Origin: Cylicocyclus nassatus
Taxonomy: Eukaryota; Nematoda; Chromadorea; Rhabditida; Strongylidae
Reading direction: 5' to 3'
Assembly: GCA_958299035.1 (NCBI GenBank)
Contig: CATQJL010000112.1
Location: forward strand, 60,681,823 to 60,745,822
DNA length: 64,000 nucleotides
Below, piece after piece: positions 1-9,875 of this stretch. Made by a program: the position numbers and the translations under genes. The notes under the pieces were generated by a model. That model was not told the DNA's origin. It worked only from the letters and a program-made list of their open reading frames with translations, and ran no database searches. Each line of letters opens with the position of its first letter. Positions within the stretch are counted from its first letter, which is position 1.

Positions 1-69
1 TGAATTTGAGGTCGAATGCTGGCGCATGCTTTCAGTTTTTTTCTCTTTCTAACGTTCTTTTGCTATCAG

Positions 70-216
70 ATGTTACCTCAACTACAACACATGGAAACAC
101 GGGTTGTGCAAATGGTCCGAAACCTTGTAGCGACAAACACCAATCTTTACAATCACGCAGAGCCCTGTTGTTCTCACATCAGTTCCTTTGTGATTGATCT
201 CCTCATAACAGCCTAG
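70..216 (+). CDS. Possible terminal exon of an unknown gene (partial)
   Basis: A pyrimidine-rich tract ending in TTGCTATCAG looks like a strong nematode splice acceptor. It is followed by 48 open codons and a TAG stop at 214-216. The predicted peptide starts MLPQLQHMETRVVQMV, carries a CC pair near its middle and ends in a hydrophobic stretch (FVIDLLITA). I do not recognise a family. The frame is also open upstream to position 16, so a start near 16 giving a hydrophobic leader is an alternative. Upstream exons would lie outside the window. The only support is the acceptor and the open frame, so this may be chance. Confidence 0.25.
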   Translation: MLPQLQHMETRVVQMVRNLVATNTNLYNHAEPCCSHISSFVIDLLITA

Positions 217-930
217 CGGTCATTTGTAGCGATATCAATTTCTCCGGCAAAAAGAAGACATACCTTTGTCTCACAACTGTCTAATCAGCACAATGAGAGG
301 ATAAAATAAGTCATTAACTAAATACCGAAAATTATTTAAAAGCTTGCTTTTCTTGCTCAAGCGATCCATCCGATAGTAACCAGTGATGCTCCTCACGCAA
401 ACATAATGTTGCATTCCCTAAGCGAAACTGAATGATAGAGCTTATGAAGACCTCCTGATAGATAGAAACAACTCACATCGTTTTTAGTTTAGTTCAAGGC
501 AATGCCAAACGTATTTTTCCGAACTATTTATAGTTTCTTTCTGCGAATATCTTTGCAAGTGTGTTCTAAGCATCACTGACGGATTAGACCATCACTATCG
601 TCGAGAATAGTCATAGATAGCCTATCTTTGAAACAGTTCATGAACAGCCGGGGATGAGTTCGCGGCATCTAACGCGCTACATGGCCAAAGCGTGACCGAA
701 CGCGAAGTGAGCCAAAGTAAATAGCTGTGAGTCTCAAATACGTCCCGCTAAGCAAAATTAGTAACATATTCGTAACTATCATGTCAAATAACCCCTGTAA
801 GCCAAGTAGCGAGTTCGAAGATTCCATTATTAGGCTCAAGTGAAGCGGCCATTTTCAAGCATGGGTGACTATATTAAAGTGAAGCCAACTTTAGCGAACA
901 CGACATTTTTCAGAACTGTCTGTTATTTCT
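217..930. other. Intergenic stretch, nothing recognised
   Basis: AT-rich unique-looking sequence. No open frame with coding character, RNA gene, or terminal inverted repeat was found here. Confidence 0.4.
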
Positions 931-934
931 GTGG

Positions 935-1136
935 ATTTTATTGATTTTCTGCAAAGTTGGAACAACGGGACTGGAAGGCACAGATGGGGGTAAGTGAGCA
1001 TGCTGAATACTAACACAGCGAGAACAGGGAACTGCATGTGTAGAAGTGGGCACAGGGAAAGGTTGTACAGTGAAGGAAACGGGCCTTTATTATAGTGTTT
1101 TGACAGGGCCGGGTGGAGCCGGGTAAGCCAGCTAGT
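935..1136 (-). repeat. ACTAGCTGGC-headed short interspersed repeat (truncated)
   Basis: Read on the - strand this begins ACTAGCTGGCTTACCCGGC and continues through a CCCTGTGCCCACTTCTAC segment. It matches the copy at 55299-55797 over most of its length. The distal part, which in fuller copies holds AAAATCGATAAAATCGA and a tail, is missing or degraded. Several copies occur in this window. The class is uncertain: SINE-like or the 3' end of a non-LTR element. Confidence 0.55.
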
Positions 1137-1254
1137 TTGCCCATAATATGAATCCTGCCTCAAGTTACAATCAAATTATGGAATCAGGAGCTAGCCAAAA
1201 TCTGTTTTCCCATTTATCGCTTTCAGTGCTTGTGCTTCCAGCGACCATTGCTTA

Positions 1255-1871
1255 CAAGGTGTCTGATTCAAAAGTAAGTACACTCTCCCCAATTTAGTTA
1301 CTTTAATTACTCTCTTCCTAAAAAATCTTTCAATCAGCTCTTAGCATCATTCCGTGGGGCAGGCTACAACTTAGATTTGCATTATAGATTATATTAACTC
1401 TTCATTACTATAGGATTACGATAGGAACTCTAGAGAGGCGCCATTAATGAACACACTTTGCACCGGAATGGAACCATTTTGCACCAATTTTACTTACTGT
1501 AAAATTTCTTTCATTAAGCCAGGTAAACCACAGCAAGTGATTTCAAGAATGTGTGATAGAAACCATTTAGAACGCTTGAAAACTTGTAAAAAGCTGTTTA
1601 AGAAACTCAACACGTCTGGAAACAAGTCTGCACAGCTTTTCAGAATTTTTTGAAACTTCTTTTCGAAACGGCTTAATTCATAATGGCGCTGTATGCTAAA
1701 AATTTTTTACGGTAATACAACATTAATGAAGAGCGATGAGGGTTTCCCTCTATACTGCAAATGTAAGTTGAAGCTTACCCTACCGACTGGTACTTGATGC
1801 TAAGCATAAGACTTTGTGGCAAGAGAGTTATTAACAATCAAAAAGTGGGTACTTAGTTGCGAGACACCCTG
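1255..1871. mobile_element. Tc1/mariner-type MITE, CAGGGTGTC family (old copy)
   Basis: Terminal inverted repeats CAAGGTGTC...GACACCCTG are flanked by TA on both sides (1253-1254 and 1872-1873). Inside are the family hallmarks GGATTACGATAGGAACT and a right arm TTATTAACAATCAAAAAG, matching the better preserved copy at 17317-17993. It carries no transposase and is non-autonomous. Confidence 0.7.
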
Positions 1872-1929
1872 TATACCTCTAATACTTATGCAAAAACTAA
1901 TTGACTTGGATATCCTGTGCAGGGCTTAT

Positions 1930-2138
1930 GAACTGCACTGTCGGGTGCACCAGCTTTCGCTCCCACTTCTGCACTCTGCGCCTCTTCCGCGAACGTGCTC
2001 TTTAATCACTTTTCCACCGCAAGCGTGGGAAAGGCGAGATCTCAATCTATTGCAAATGATAAAAGAGCATGTCCGTGGAAGAGGTGCAGAGTTCCCGCGC
2101 AGGAGTGGAGATGCTCGTGCACGGGACACTGCAGCTGA
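1930..2138. repeat. Short inverted repeat (fold-back element)
   Basis: Arms beginning TGCACTGTCGGGTGCACC and ending in its near reverse complement GTGCACGGGACACTGCA fold on a centre near 2035. Inner arms also pair (CTCTTCCGCGAACGTGCTCTTT against AAAGAGCATGTCCGTGGAAGAG). No clear target duplication was found. The open frames here are by-products of the palindrome. Confidence 0.55.
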
Positions 2139-2559
2139 TAAGTCCTGATTATATTTTGTTCGCTAAAACTCTAAACTCTGAGCTAATGGCATGGCAGAAA
2201 CCCAAAAACCGTGGCTGCCACACCTTTTTAGGGTTTGTGCCACACCCCATTATCTTACCTCCGAAACATTCAAATATCTGTGCTTTCTATATAATTGAGC
2301 CGTTGATTGCATGTCTTATTCTCCACACAGTAGAACTTTATTCAAAGTCGCTTTTCCTAAGGAAAGATATAGTCCTTTTTCCTCATCTATGCAGATTGAA
2401 AATACTGCGAAAATATTGGGTCATGGTAACATGCTAATTCTGCGTTACTACGTAAATCGCAGGAAGGCGGCAAGATTATGTGTTTGATAGCTTAATCCTG
2501 TAGTTTACAGAAAAAACGATTCGATCCTGATCGTTCTTCTCTAGTCTGAGGTATTGAAA

Positions 2560-2850
2560 CTGATGGAACAAAAATGATTTTGGCTTGCTCTTGATTCCAT
2601 AAATTGGAGGTTGTTTGAAGTAGGGTTCCTAATATGAGCAAAACAGTGGTAGTACTTTGTAATAAGTGCAAAAAAAAGTAGTTAACTCATTTTTGAAACA
2701 GAGTTAACGTGTTCGAAAATGACCATCTCACTTGGGTGGCCCATTGTTGAAAAACCTCAGAATTCGCTGAAACTTGGCTCACAAGGGTTATTTGATATGC
2801 TGAGTACGAAAATAATGCTCTCGCGGTTTTGGGGCTTTTTTGTCATGCTT
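2560..2850 (+). repeat. Dispersed repeat, copy 1
   Basis: Diverged copy of the sequence at 52800-53070, in the same orientation. The block AATGACCATCTCACTTGGGT is identical in both, flanked by AATTCCATA-like and TTATTTGA(T/C)ATGCTGA segments. The element class is not recognised. Confidence 0.55.
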
Positions 2851-3142
2851 ACTGTACATATACTATAGTAGATCAAAAATGATGCCTATCTATCTCATCG
2901 TTAACAATACCATGTTATCGCTGATATCAGTATCACACCTCAACAACCCCCTCCCGGGTGTGACATGCCACACCCTACGTTTGACCCCATGAGTCATTTC
3001 CACCACAACTACAACGACTGACATGAGAGTGAGTCAGAGAATAGTGATCTCTGCATAGACTCAACTGAATCGGCAACTTCTTTGAATGTTGACGAAGACT
3101 GTGAATGGTATTTGCGAAGTGACCACTTCATTTTTATGTTCA

Positions 3143-3538
3143 ACTAGTTGGCTTTCCTGGTCCAGCCCAAGCCATTGCTCACCTGCACTGCGAGCCCTAC
3201 CCCTTTCCCCCTCTTATATATTATAAATGACCTACTCTGGGACATCCGCTCGAAACCGCATCCTCGTGATCCTGAAGTGAAAATGAGCTTCACGGCCCTC
3301 CTTTACATGAATATGGGAAAATGCTTGATTAAACATGATAAGCCTTCAATCCCTTAAAATAACGTAAACAAATCAATAAATCGATAGAAGGACCCAATGA
3401 TTCGCCGCAAAAGGTAGCCTATCATCTGCACAAGGGTCGAAAACATATGTGTGCAAAGTTTCAGCCGAATCGGTTGAGCGGCGCGCGTTTCTATAACGCA
3501 CATACCCTCCAAACTGACAATTTTTGAGTTTTATATAC
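3143..3538 (+). repeat. ACTAGTTGGC-headed short interspersed repeat
   Basis: Starts ACTAGTTGGCTTTCC. It carries CACCTGCACTGCGAGCCC (shared with 6721-6750), a block GTAGCCTAT...AACATATGTGTGCAAAGTTT, then TCCAAACTGACAATTTTTGAG and a TTTATATA tail. Just after the tail the sequence folds back (AACTCAAAAATTGTCATATA). Confidence 0.6.
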
Positions 3539-3539
3539 A

Positions 3540-3990
3540 TAACTCAAAAATTGTCATATAGATTGTGTAGTACAGCATATCAATGCACAGCTCTGTTTTT
3601 GTCACTGCAAAAGTGCAAAGCCAAACTTGCTTCTGCAGTCAATCGAAATCTAATCCCTTTCACATTTTTGAGTTCTGTACGACATAGCAAATGTTTTAAA
3701 GCTTGCTTACTTGCTTGCTTGCTTCGGTTTTAGGCATACCTTTTCTTGTAGACTGAAGTCTCTCTGCATGTCTTGCGGCTCTCATATTCAAAATACCTTG
3801 GTTGAAATTTTCACACTTTATTTTAGTTTTTGGAGGTGCTGGTACAGACTGTATTTTACAGCTCTAACGTAGTTATTTCCGCAGCTCAGCTCAGTGCTTC
3901 TTAGATGAGCAAAAATTTCAACGGACCACTTCTGCAAATTGCCTTCGAGTTCATCAACATTTGGACGAGATGATGGGCATAGTGCGTCTA
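3540..3990. other. Spacer, nothing recognised
   Basis: AT-rich sequence with a (CTTG)n run near 3700-3724. No supported gene. Confidence 0.35.
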
Positions 3991-3992
3991 TA

Positions 3993-5380
3993 AAGTGCGG
4001 TCCATAATTATACGAACACCCCAAATTTTTGAAGTTTTTGGACTTTTTGGAAGAAACTCGAATAGCCGTGGCTACCACGCGAAAGAGCACAGCCGAAAAC
4101 GGTTTGTGATCCATAAGAATGGAAATCGATGTCAATCTTAGGAGTGTTTTTGCGCCTAGTGAGAATTTTTAGCGGTTCATAATTATACGAACACCTCAAA
4201 CTAAGGTCCATTTCTTATTCAAAATTGTAATTTTTCGAGTCCAAATTTTTTGTAGAGTTAAAGTAAAAAGTCTGAAAACATCTGCTACACATTGAAGCCA
4301 GTGCAGTTCAAAAAAGGGGTGTTACCTTTTTCAGATGGCTCTAAATGCATTTGGAGTCATTGCGTTCTAAAAGCGTCTGTTCTTCTGTGGTTTACGCTAC
4401 TCTAATCAATTTACTCTAATCAGCTTCTACTAAGGCTATAAGATAAAATGAGCTCTTTCGGTAGATATTTTGTTTGACGCTTGGAAAATCCTTGTGTTTT
4501 CGTGCCGTTTTTGAGCCAAGTTCCACCTTACCCTAGAATTAGCACGATTTTGAGCCTTGAAACTCAGCTTCTGAAGCCTTACTAAGATGTAAGCACATAG
4601 TATGTAGAAGTTCACAAGACTGTATATTTGAGAAAAAATCAGCAGCGTTGGGCATTTGTTTTGGCCACGCAGACGTTAATTCACCAAAACTGCATTTACC
4701 ATTGCAATCACACCTTTATTTGGTTTGTAGCTCCACAGCCTCAAGACCAGTTCTACAAAAAACCCAAAAACTTTGGCACAGAAACACCATCATGCAAACA
4801 ATGCAGCTGCTTCATATCAAATGCTTGCGCAAGAGAGAGGCTGAGTTTTGAGGCTCGAAATCGTGCTAACTCTGTGGTAAGGTTGGAACTTAGTTAAAAA
4901 CGGCACGAAAGATTTTTCAAGCGTCGAACAAAATACCTATCGAAAAGCTTATTTTATTTCACAGATTTGGCAAAAACTAATTAGAGTGCGTAAACCACAA
5001 AAAAAGAGGTCCAAATGCATTTAGAGCCATCTAAAAAAAGTAACACCTCTTTTTTGAACTGCACTGGCTTCTGTGTGCAGCAGATGTTTCAGACTTTGTT
5101 TGTTTCAGACGGCTGTAACTCTACAAAAAATTTGGACTAGAAAAATTACAGTTTGAATGAAAAATGAATTTTTGTTTGAGGTGTTCTTATAATTATGAAC
5201 CGCTAAAAATTCGCATTAGGCGCAAAAACATTCCTAAGGTTGACATCGATTTCCATTCTTTTGGATCATATACCGTTTTCGGCTGTGCTCTTTTGCGTGG
5301 TACCAACGGCTTTTTGGGTTTCTTGAAAAAAGTTGAAAATTCTGAAATTTGGGGTGTTCGTATAATTATGAACCGCGCTT
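3993..5380. mobile_element. Long fold-back DNA transposon, TA-flanked, with two repeat layers
   Basis: Ends AAAGTGCGGTCCATAATT and its inverse AATTATGAACCGCGCTT are flanked by TA (3991-3992 and 5381-5382). A second copy of the CATAATTATACGAACACC motif lies about 175 bp inward on each arm (near 4176 and 5180). The whole 1.39 kb is one imperfect palindrome with no coding capacity. TA duplication and TIR style fit the Tc1/mariner superfamily. Confidence 0.75.
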
Positions 5381-5773
5381 TATGATTCAAAAGAAATGGA
5401 TAAAATATCAACTGTAGAGTACCACAAGTGCTTTAATCCGGCCTTTGGATGAAATGCAACAGAAACGATATTGCTGATGCATAAATGACGTATGTGTAGG
5501 TATTTCTTTAAATTTCCAGTGCTCAATGACACGAATAAGGCGCTTACCATATCAGTCGTAGCAGCTTTGAGAGTAGATTTTTGATTAGAAACTGCTTTGT
5601 TTTGTTTGTTTCGCACTTTCTTAATTAGAAAGTTGACCATAGACAAGATGTTGTTTTCTGTACGGGCTGCTTCAAAAGTATGCATACACAGTTTGATAGT
5701 TACTGATGCTCCCATTTTTACGTGAACGGCGAATCTTTCGCTGTCATCTCGAAGCTGGCTTTATTCTAAACTA

Positions 5774-6696
5774 TTAGGTTGTAACAGAATTAATGCAGGT
5801 TTTCCAAATTTTGGGTTTGGACTACTATAGCTTTTTACAGAAATAGTCAATTTGTTTCCAATAAAAACTAGAGCAATCAACAAACCTTTGGGAAATTAGT
5901 ACGTACTACTCTGTCGCTGTAGCTTCACTGAGAAAAATTTTATAGCCTGAAGACTGCCAAAATTTTTCTTGAAAAGCCTTCATTTTGAGAGACCATAATT
6001 TAGTACACAATTTAATAGGATGATACAAACTTCACTTAATGTGTAGACAATAGTCAGTTGTGCAACAGCGTTAAGCTTGAATTTTACGAAAAAATTTCTG
6101 CTAGAACGTATTGCAAAAAATTTGTAATCAGTCATTCTTATTAGGTGCTCTGAAAAGGCGAAAAAGTACTTTTTTGCTGTTTTTTGAATTTTTTTGCCAC
6201 CAAAGAAAGTAACAGCTTCCCGTTTTTTTTGCTTTCAAATGTCCTAAGTCCATTGTTTCTGCACATGGCGAAAGATCCCGATTGCTTCGCACTCGGGATT
6301 TTTATATGCCGCAGAAAGATAGCAGCGGTTGTTTAGGTTTAAATTGAAATTTTTCAGCCAGCAAATTTTTAAAAAATCTGCTGCAATGTGCGTTTTGTAG
6401 AACAAGTCACATACAAACATTATGCCAGTTTGCGATATATTGCAATTTTTCGCGGTGAATTTAGAGCAAAAAGTTCAAAAAGGGAAAATTTCAGAGTTCA
6501 GCTTCTCGATTTCAAAAGCACGTGGTCTCGAGATCCAAGAAATCCACTACTCTTGAAATGAAAGCATACACAAGAAACTAGAAGAAGAGTGCTTTCAGAT
6601 GATATGCATATCTTTCTAAGACAATGGAAACTTATCTTGAGCCAGCCCTTTCAAAAAGAGGTATGAAAAACCTGCATTAATTCTGTTACAACCTAA
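5774..6696. mobile_element. Mariner-like MITE (TTAGGTTGTAACAG ends)
   Basis: Inverted ends TTAGGTTGTAACAGAATTAA...TTAATTCTGTTACAACCTAA, flanked by TA at 5772-5773 and 6697-6698. It is 923 bp and fold-back. It interrupts the very start of the short repeat at 6697: the broken head reads ACTA before the element and TAGTTGGC after it. Confidence 0.85.
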
Positions 6697-7061
6697 TAGT
6701 TGGCATTCTCCAGCCCGGGCCATTGTTCACCTGCACTGCGAGCCCCCCCCCTTATATGTTAACAGTTGACTTACCCGGCTCCGCCCGGCCCTGTCATTAT
6801 TATATTCGTAATCAGCATGCTCGATTACCCCCCTGTGCCAACTCCCAGCCCCGTAGCTCATTTGCAAAAAATCGATAAAATCAATGTCGATCGATGACGA
6901 AAAGTAGCCTATGACACCCGCCGGGGTCCGAAGTGTATGTTTGCCAAGTTTGGTCCGGATCGGTTCAGAAATGGAATTTTGTATTCGGAACATACGTACA
7001 GATAGACATACAGACAGACAGACATACAGACAAACAGACATTCAGCTTTATATATAAGATA
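6697..7061 (+). repeat. Short interspersed repeat with (CAGA)n-rich tail
   Basis: Head split by the mariner MITE. Body holds ACTTACCCGGCTCCGCCCGG, AAAATCGATAAAATC, TAGCCTATGACACC and CGGTTCAGAAATGG, then a CATACAGACAGACAGACA microsatellite and CAGCTTTATATATAAGAT. Same family as 55299-55797. Confidence 0.65.
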
Positions 7062-7560
7062 GCTGGCATACACGGTTTCACACGGAACTGGGTAGCCAAA
7101 CCGTCAAGCGGTATACACTCCCGAGTAAAATGGCAGGACTTACCTCTCCGCGTCTTGCTCTTCGCCTCCACCCGACCACCTTGCTTTGCCTTGCTTTCCT
7201 GCACAGAATACAACGTGTGAGAAAACACTTACAAACACTTGTTAGGAATAGAGGGATCTACTAAGCGACTTACATAGAGTCACTGCATGGTGCCTAAGCA
7301 CCGTGTAAAAATGATATCTACCGTCCCCGTTCACATGGCTGTAGTGAGATGACTTGATAGAGACTGCAAGCTTTCATTTTTCTAGGAATCAGTAAACAAA
7401 TCAATAAATAATAAAAGGACCCGACGAAATTTTCTGAAAACTAGCCTAAAACCGTCTCCAGGGTGAAAAACGTCTGTGTGCAAAGTCTTCAATCAGTTCA
7501 GCCTTAGGCGTTTTTATAAAGCACATACCCTCCAAACAGACAATTTTTGAGTTTTATATG
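7062..7560 (+). repeat. Second short interspersed repeat copy in tandem
   Basis: Begins TAGCTGGCATACACGG directly after the previous copy's tail and ends with the 3' blocks GTCTGTGTGCAAAGTC and CATACCCTCCAAACAGACAATT, matching 3440-3535. Middle part is diverged. Confidence 0.5.
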
Positions 7561-7567
7561 TAGAGAT

Positions 7568-8433
7568 TGTCGCGGATTGCGCGAGTTCTTCAAGGAGAGC
7601 AATCCGCGGCAATCCGCGTGGGCAAAAGATTCCTAAAACCAGTCCTCGCGCGCTACCCCGCCCTCTCGCTCGCTTATACCGCAGCTTACCTTCAGAAAGT
7701 CACGTAATGCTTAGCCCCTAGTCACATGTGTCTACTAGCAAGCGGTCGGCTACAGCTCAACTCCACTATCGATCGATCAAGCAACGCCGCTCCCTCAGCT
7801 CGCGCGAAGACCATCACCATGCATGGAGGAATGGCTCGTCGTCTCGTGGTTGGTAACCCGGATATGTGCTTCTTGCTTGCCACATGGCAGGGGAGCACAC
7901 CCGGGGTTTTTTCCACCGGCCTTTCGGTAACATCTTGGCCGGTACTCTCAGTCCATTGGTTGTTTCTGTGTTGGTTGGTAATTCTGGATAAACGGTGGGC
8001 ACTAAAGAGTCGTAGTGTATTGACTAGAGTCTTGGGCCTTAAGTTAAGCCTTAGCCCCAGGATATTAGCGTGCTATTTATGTTCATTGTAAACTTACGTT
8101 CCGGAAGGATCCATCTGTAGGAAGGCGTGGCAGGACAGTGGAATGCCTAGTGCCGCTAATGCCCGAATTACTAATGATCCACAACTGGCGACGATGTATG
8201 GAACGGCTCGAGATAGCTGGCAGTTGAGATTATGAGGTAGGTTGGTAGCCTAGGGCCTCTAACTAGCCTAGTGTATCCGTGTTGTGGCTGGCCTTAGGAG
8301 CGTGGCACAAGCTAAGTACCTTTCCCGGCGTGTCGTTACTTCATCTCACAGATAAAGTCCTCAGCTCCCCCTCGTCGCTGCAGGAAAGCAACTTACCACT
8401 GACGCCTGGAGCTGAGGACCCTAGTCCGCGACA
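7568..8433. mobile_element. Possible solo LTR or TIR element, TGTCGCGGA...TCCGCGACA
   Basis: The sequence opens TGTCGCGGATTG and closes AGTCCGCGACA, so it has TG...CA ends within a 9-bp inverted terminal repeat, as LTRs of BEL/Pao or Gypsy elements often do. It is markedly more GC-rich than its surroundings. Near the right end GTCCTCAGCTCC and GGAGCTGAGGAC form a hairpin. It interrupts a short-repeat tail (GTTTTATATGTAGAGAT). I could not find a clean target-site duplication, so a solo LTR is a guess. Confidence 0.4.
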
Positions 8434-8739
8434 TAAATGTACGAGGTGAAAAGAACAATCGATCCCTCGCTTCTATAGTGAGAGGCTATTTTGAACGAAC
8501 ACCTTTCCTCGCTAAGAGAGTTCCAAAAGAAGACTGTGTCACGTTTAATGACACAATGACTGATCAGTTACAAAAGCAACGTTTGTGAGAACTTCTTTAC
8601 ACTTGTATCTGTTTTTTCAAAATTCTCAAGCGGTTGAATCATGATGTTGATGTACTAAAAGTCTTTAATCTCGCTGTAATAAAGTTGTAACTTGATACTC
8701 TGTGATGTGAGCCCTCACAGCTACAAGAAGTTAACGAAT

Positions 8740-8806
8740 ATGTATGTGTACTTATGGTGGCAAGAGAGTTACCAATGATCAAATAATGCACACATAATTG
8801 AAAGCC
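8740..8806. repeat. Fragment of CAGGGTGTC-family MITE right arm
   Basis: TGGCAAGAGAGTTACCAATGATCAAA resembles the right arm of the element at 1255-1871 (GGCAAGAGAGTTATTAACAATCAAA). Confidence 0.4.
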
Positions 8807-9054
8807 CTGATATGTAACAGTCCTTACCTAATCTTTTCCCCAACAATCAGCTTCGCATGGTCCGTCGGAATCGAAAGTTGAAATGAATCGTAGAAGTAAA
8901 GGTCGCTGAGACTGCATTTCGTGTTGTCTTTAGACTCTGCAAACGTTTGACTTATGCAGAACGAGTTTGTGTATTGTTGAAGACAGAATTACGATAGCTA
9001 CATTGTTCAGTGTAAATTGCACTCTCTTCAGAATCTGTTTTCATAAGCATTTTA

Positions 9055-9353
9055 GGGTTCCTTCATACTACGCCGCAGGACGCGGCAGCATGCCGCGTGC
9101 GCCGCGTGTGCCGCAGCCTGCCGCGTACGCCGCAGCCCGCAGCGTACGCTACTGCAGTCGTGGAGAGAATACGCCTATGGCAGCACACTCTGTCTATCAC
9201 TGTATTTCTATATACGCTACTCCCTGTGTTTTCCGAGTGTTCATAGGCAGACTGTGCCGCCATGGAGGCGTATTTCACTGCGAGCAGCGTACGCTGCGTG
9301 CTGCGGCGTATGCGGCAGGCTGCCGCGTCCTGCGGCTTAGTATGAAGGAACTC
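9055..9353. mobile_element. GC-rich PIF/Harbinger-type MITE
   Basis: Inverted ends GGGTTCCTTCATACTACGCC...TAGTATGAAGGAACTC sit between 3-bp TTA duplications (9052-9054, 9354-9356), the PIF/Harbinger signature. The arms are packed with GCCGC/TACGC words (GCCGCGTACGCCGC), giving a strong CpG-rich hairpin around an AT-richer centre. Length 299 bp, non-coding. Confidence 0.75.
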
Positions 9354-9875
9354 TTAGATGGCAAATGAGGGTGCATGGAAAGATTGAGTTTATGTCAACA
9401 ATGAGCTCGTCGTCAATAAGCACATTGTATACACAAGTTGAATTCTTACTTCACCTTCAATGTATTTCAAGGTTTGAGTGATGTAATGAGTACTTGTCTT
9501 GTTATGTCACGACTATTTACTGTATCTGATGCGTGGCGTTCTAAGCGTTCGAATATAAATTGAGTCGGCTAAAAAATGAGTTTGGTCGTTTTTAACGGTT
9601 TCTAGAAATATCACAAATCAAGTTTTGTGAGGATTATGATACCACTAAAAAGAGCAAATCGAGGAGAATCGAATGGATAACGTTGTTTTTTCAAACTAGT
9701 TTTCTGTAACGAGATAATGCAAAGAAGAAGAGTGGTCAGATTTTTTCCTTAAATTTTCCCACTTCGAAAAACGGATGAACTTAACTCCAAAATGTGGGTT
9801 CAGTAAACAAAAATTAAATTGTGAAATTTTGAACCATTTTCATGTCGTAAGCCACTAAGTTTAACCACTAAGTTA

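Noticed and set aside
3680..3725. CRISPR-like or regular short repeats
   Set aside because: Only a simple CTTG microsatellite; no repeat-spacer array anywhere in the window.
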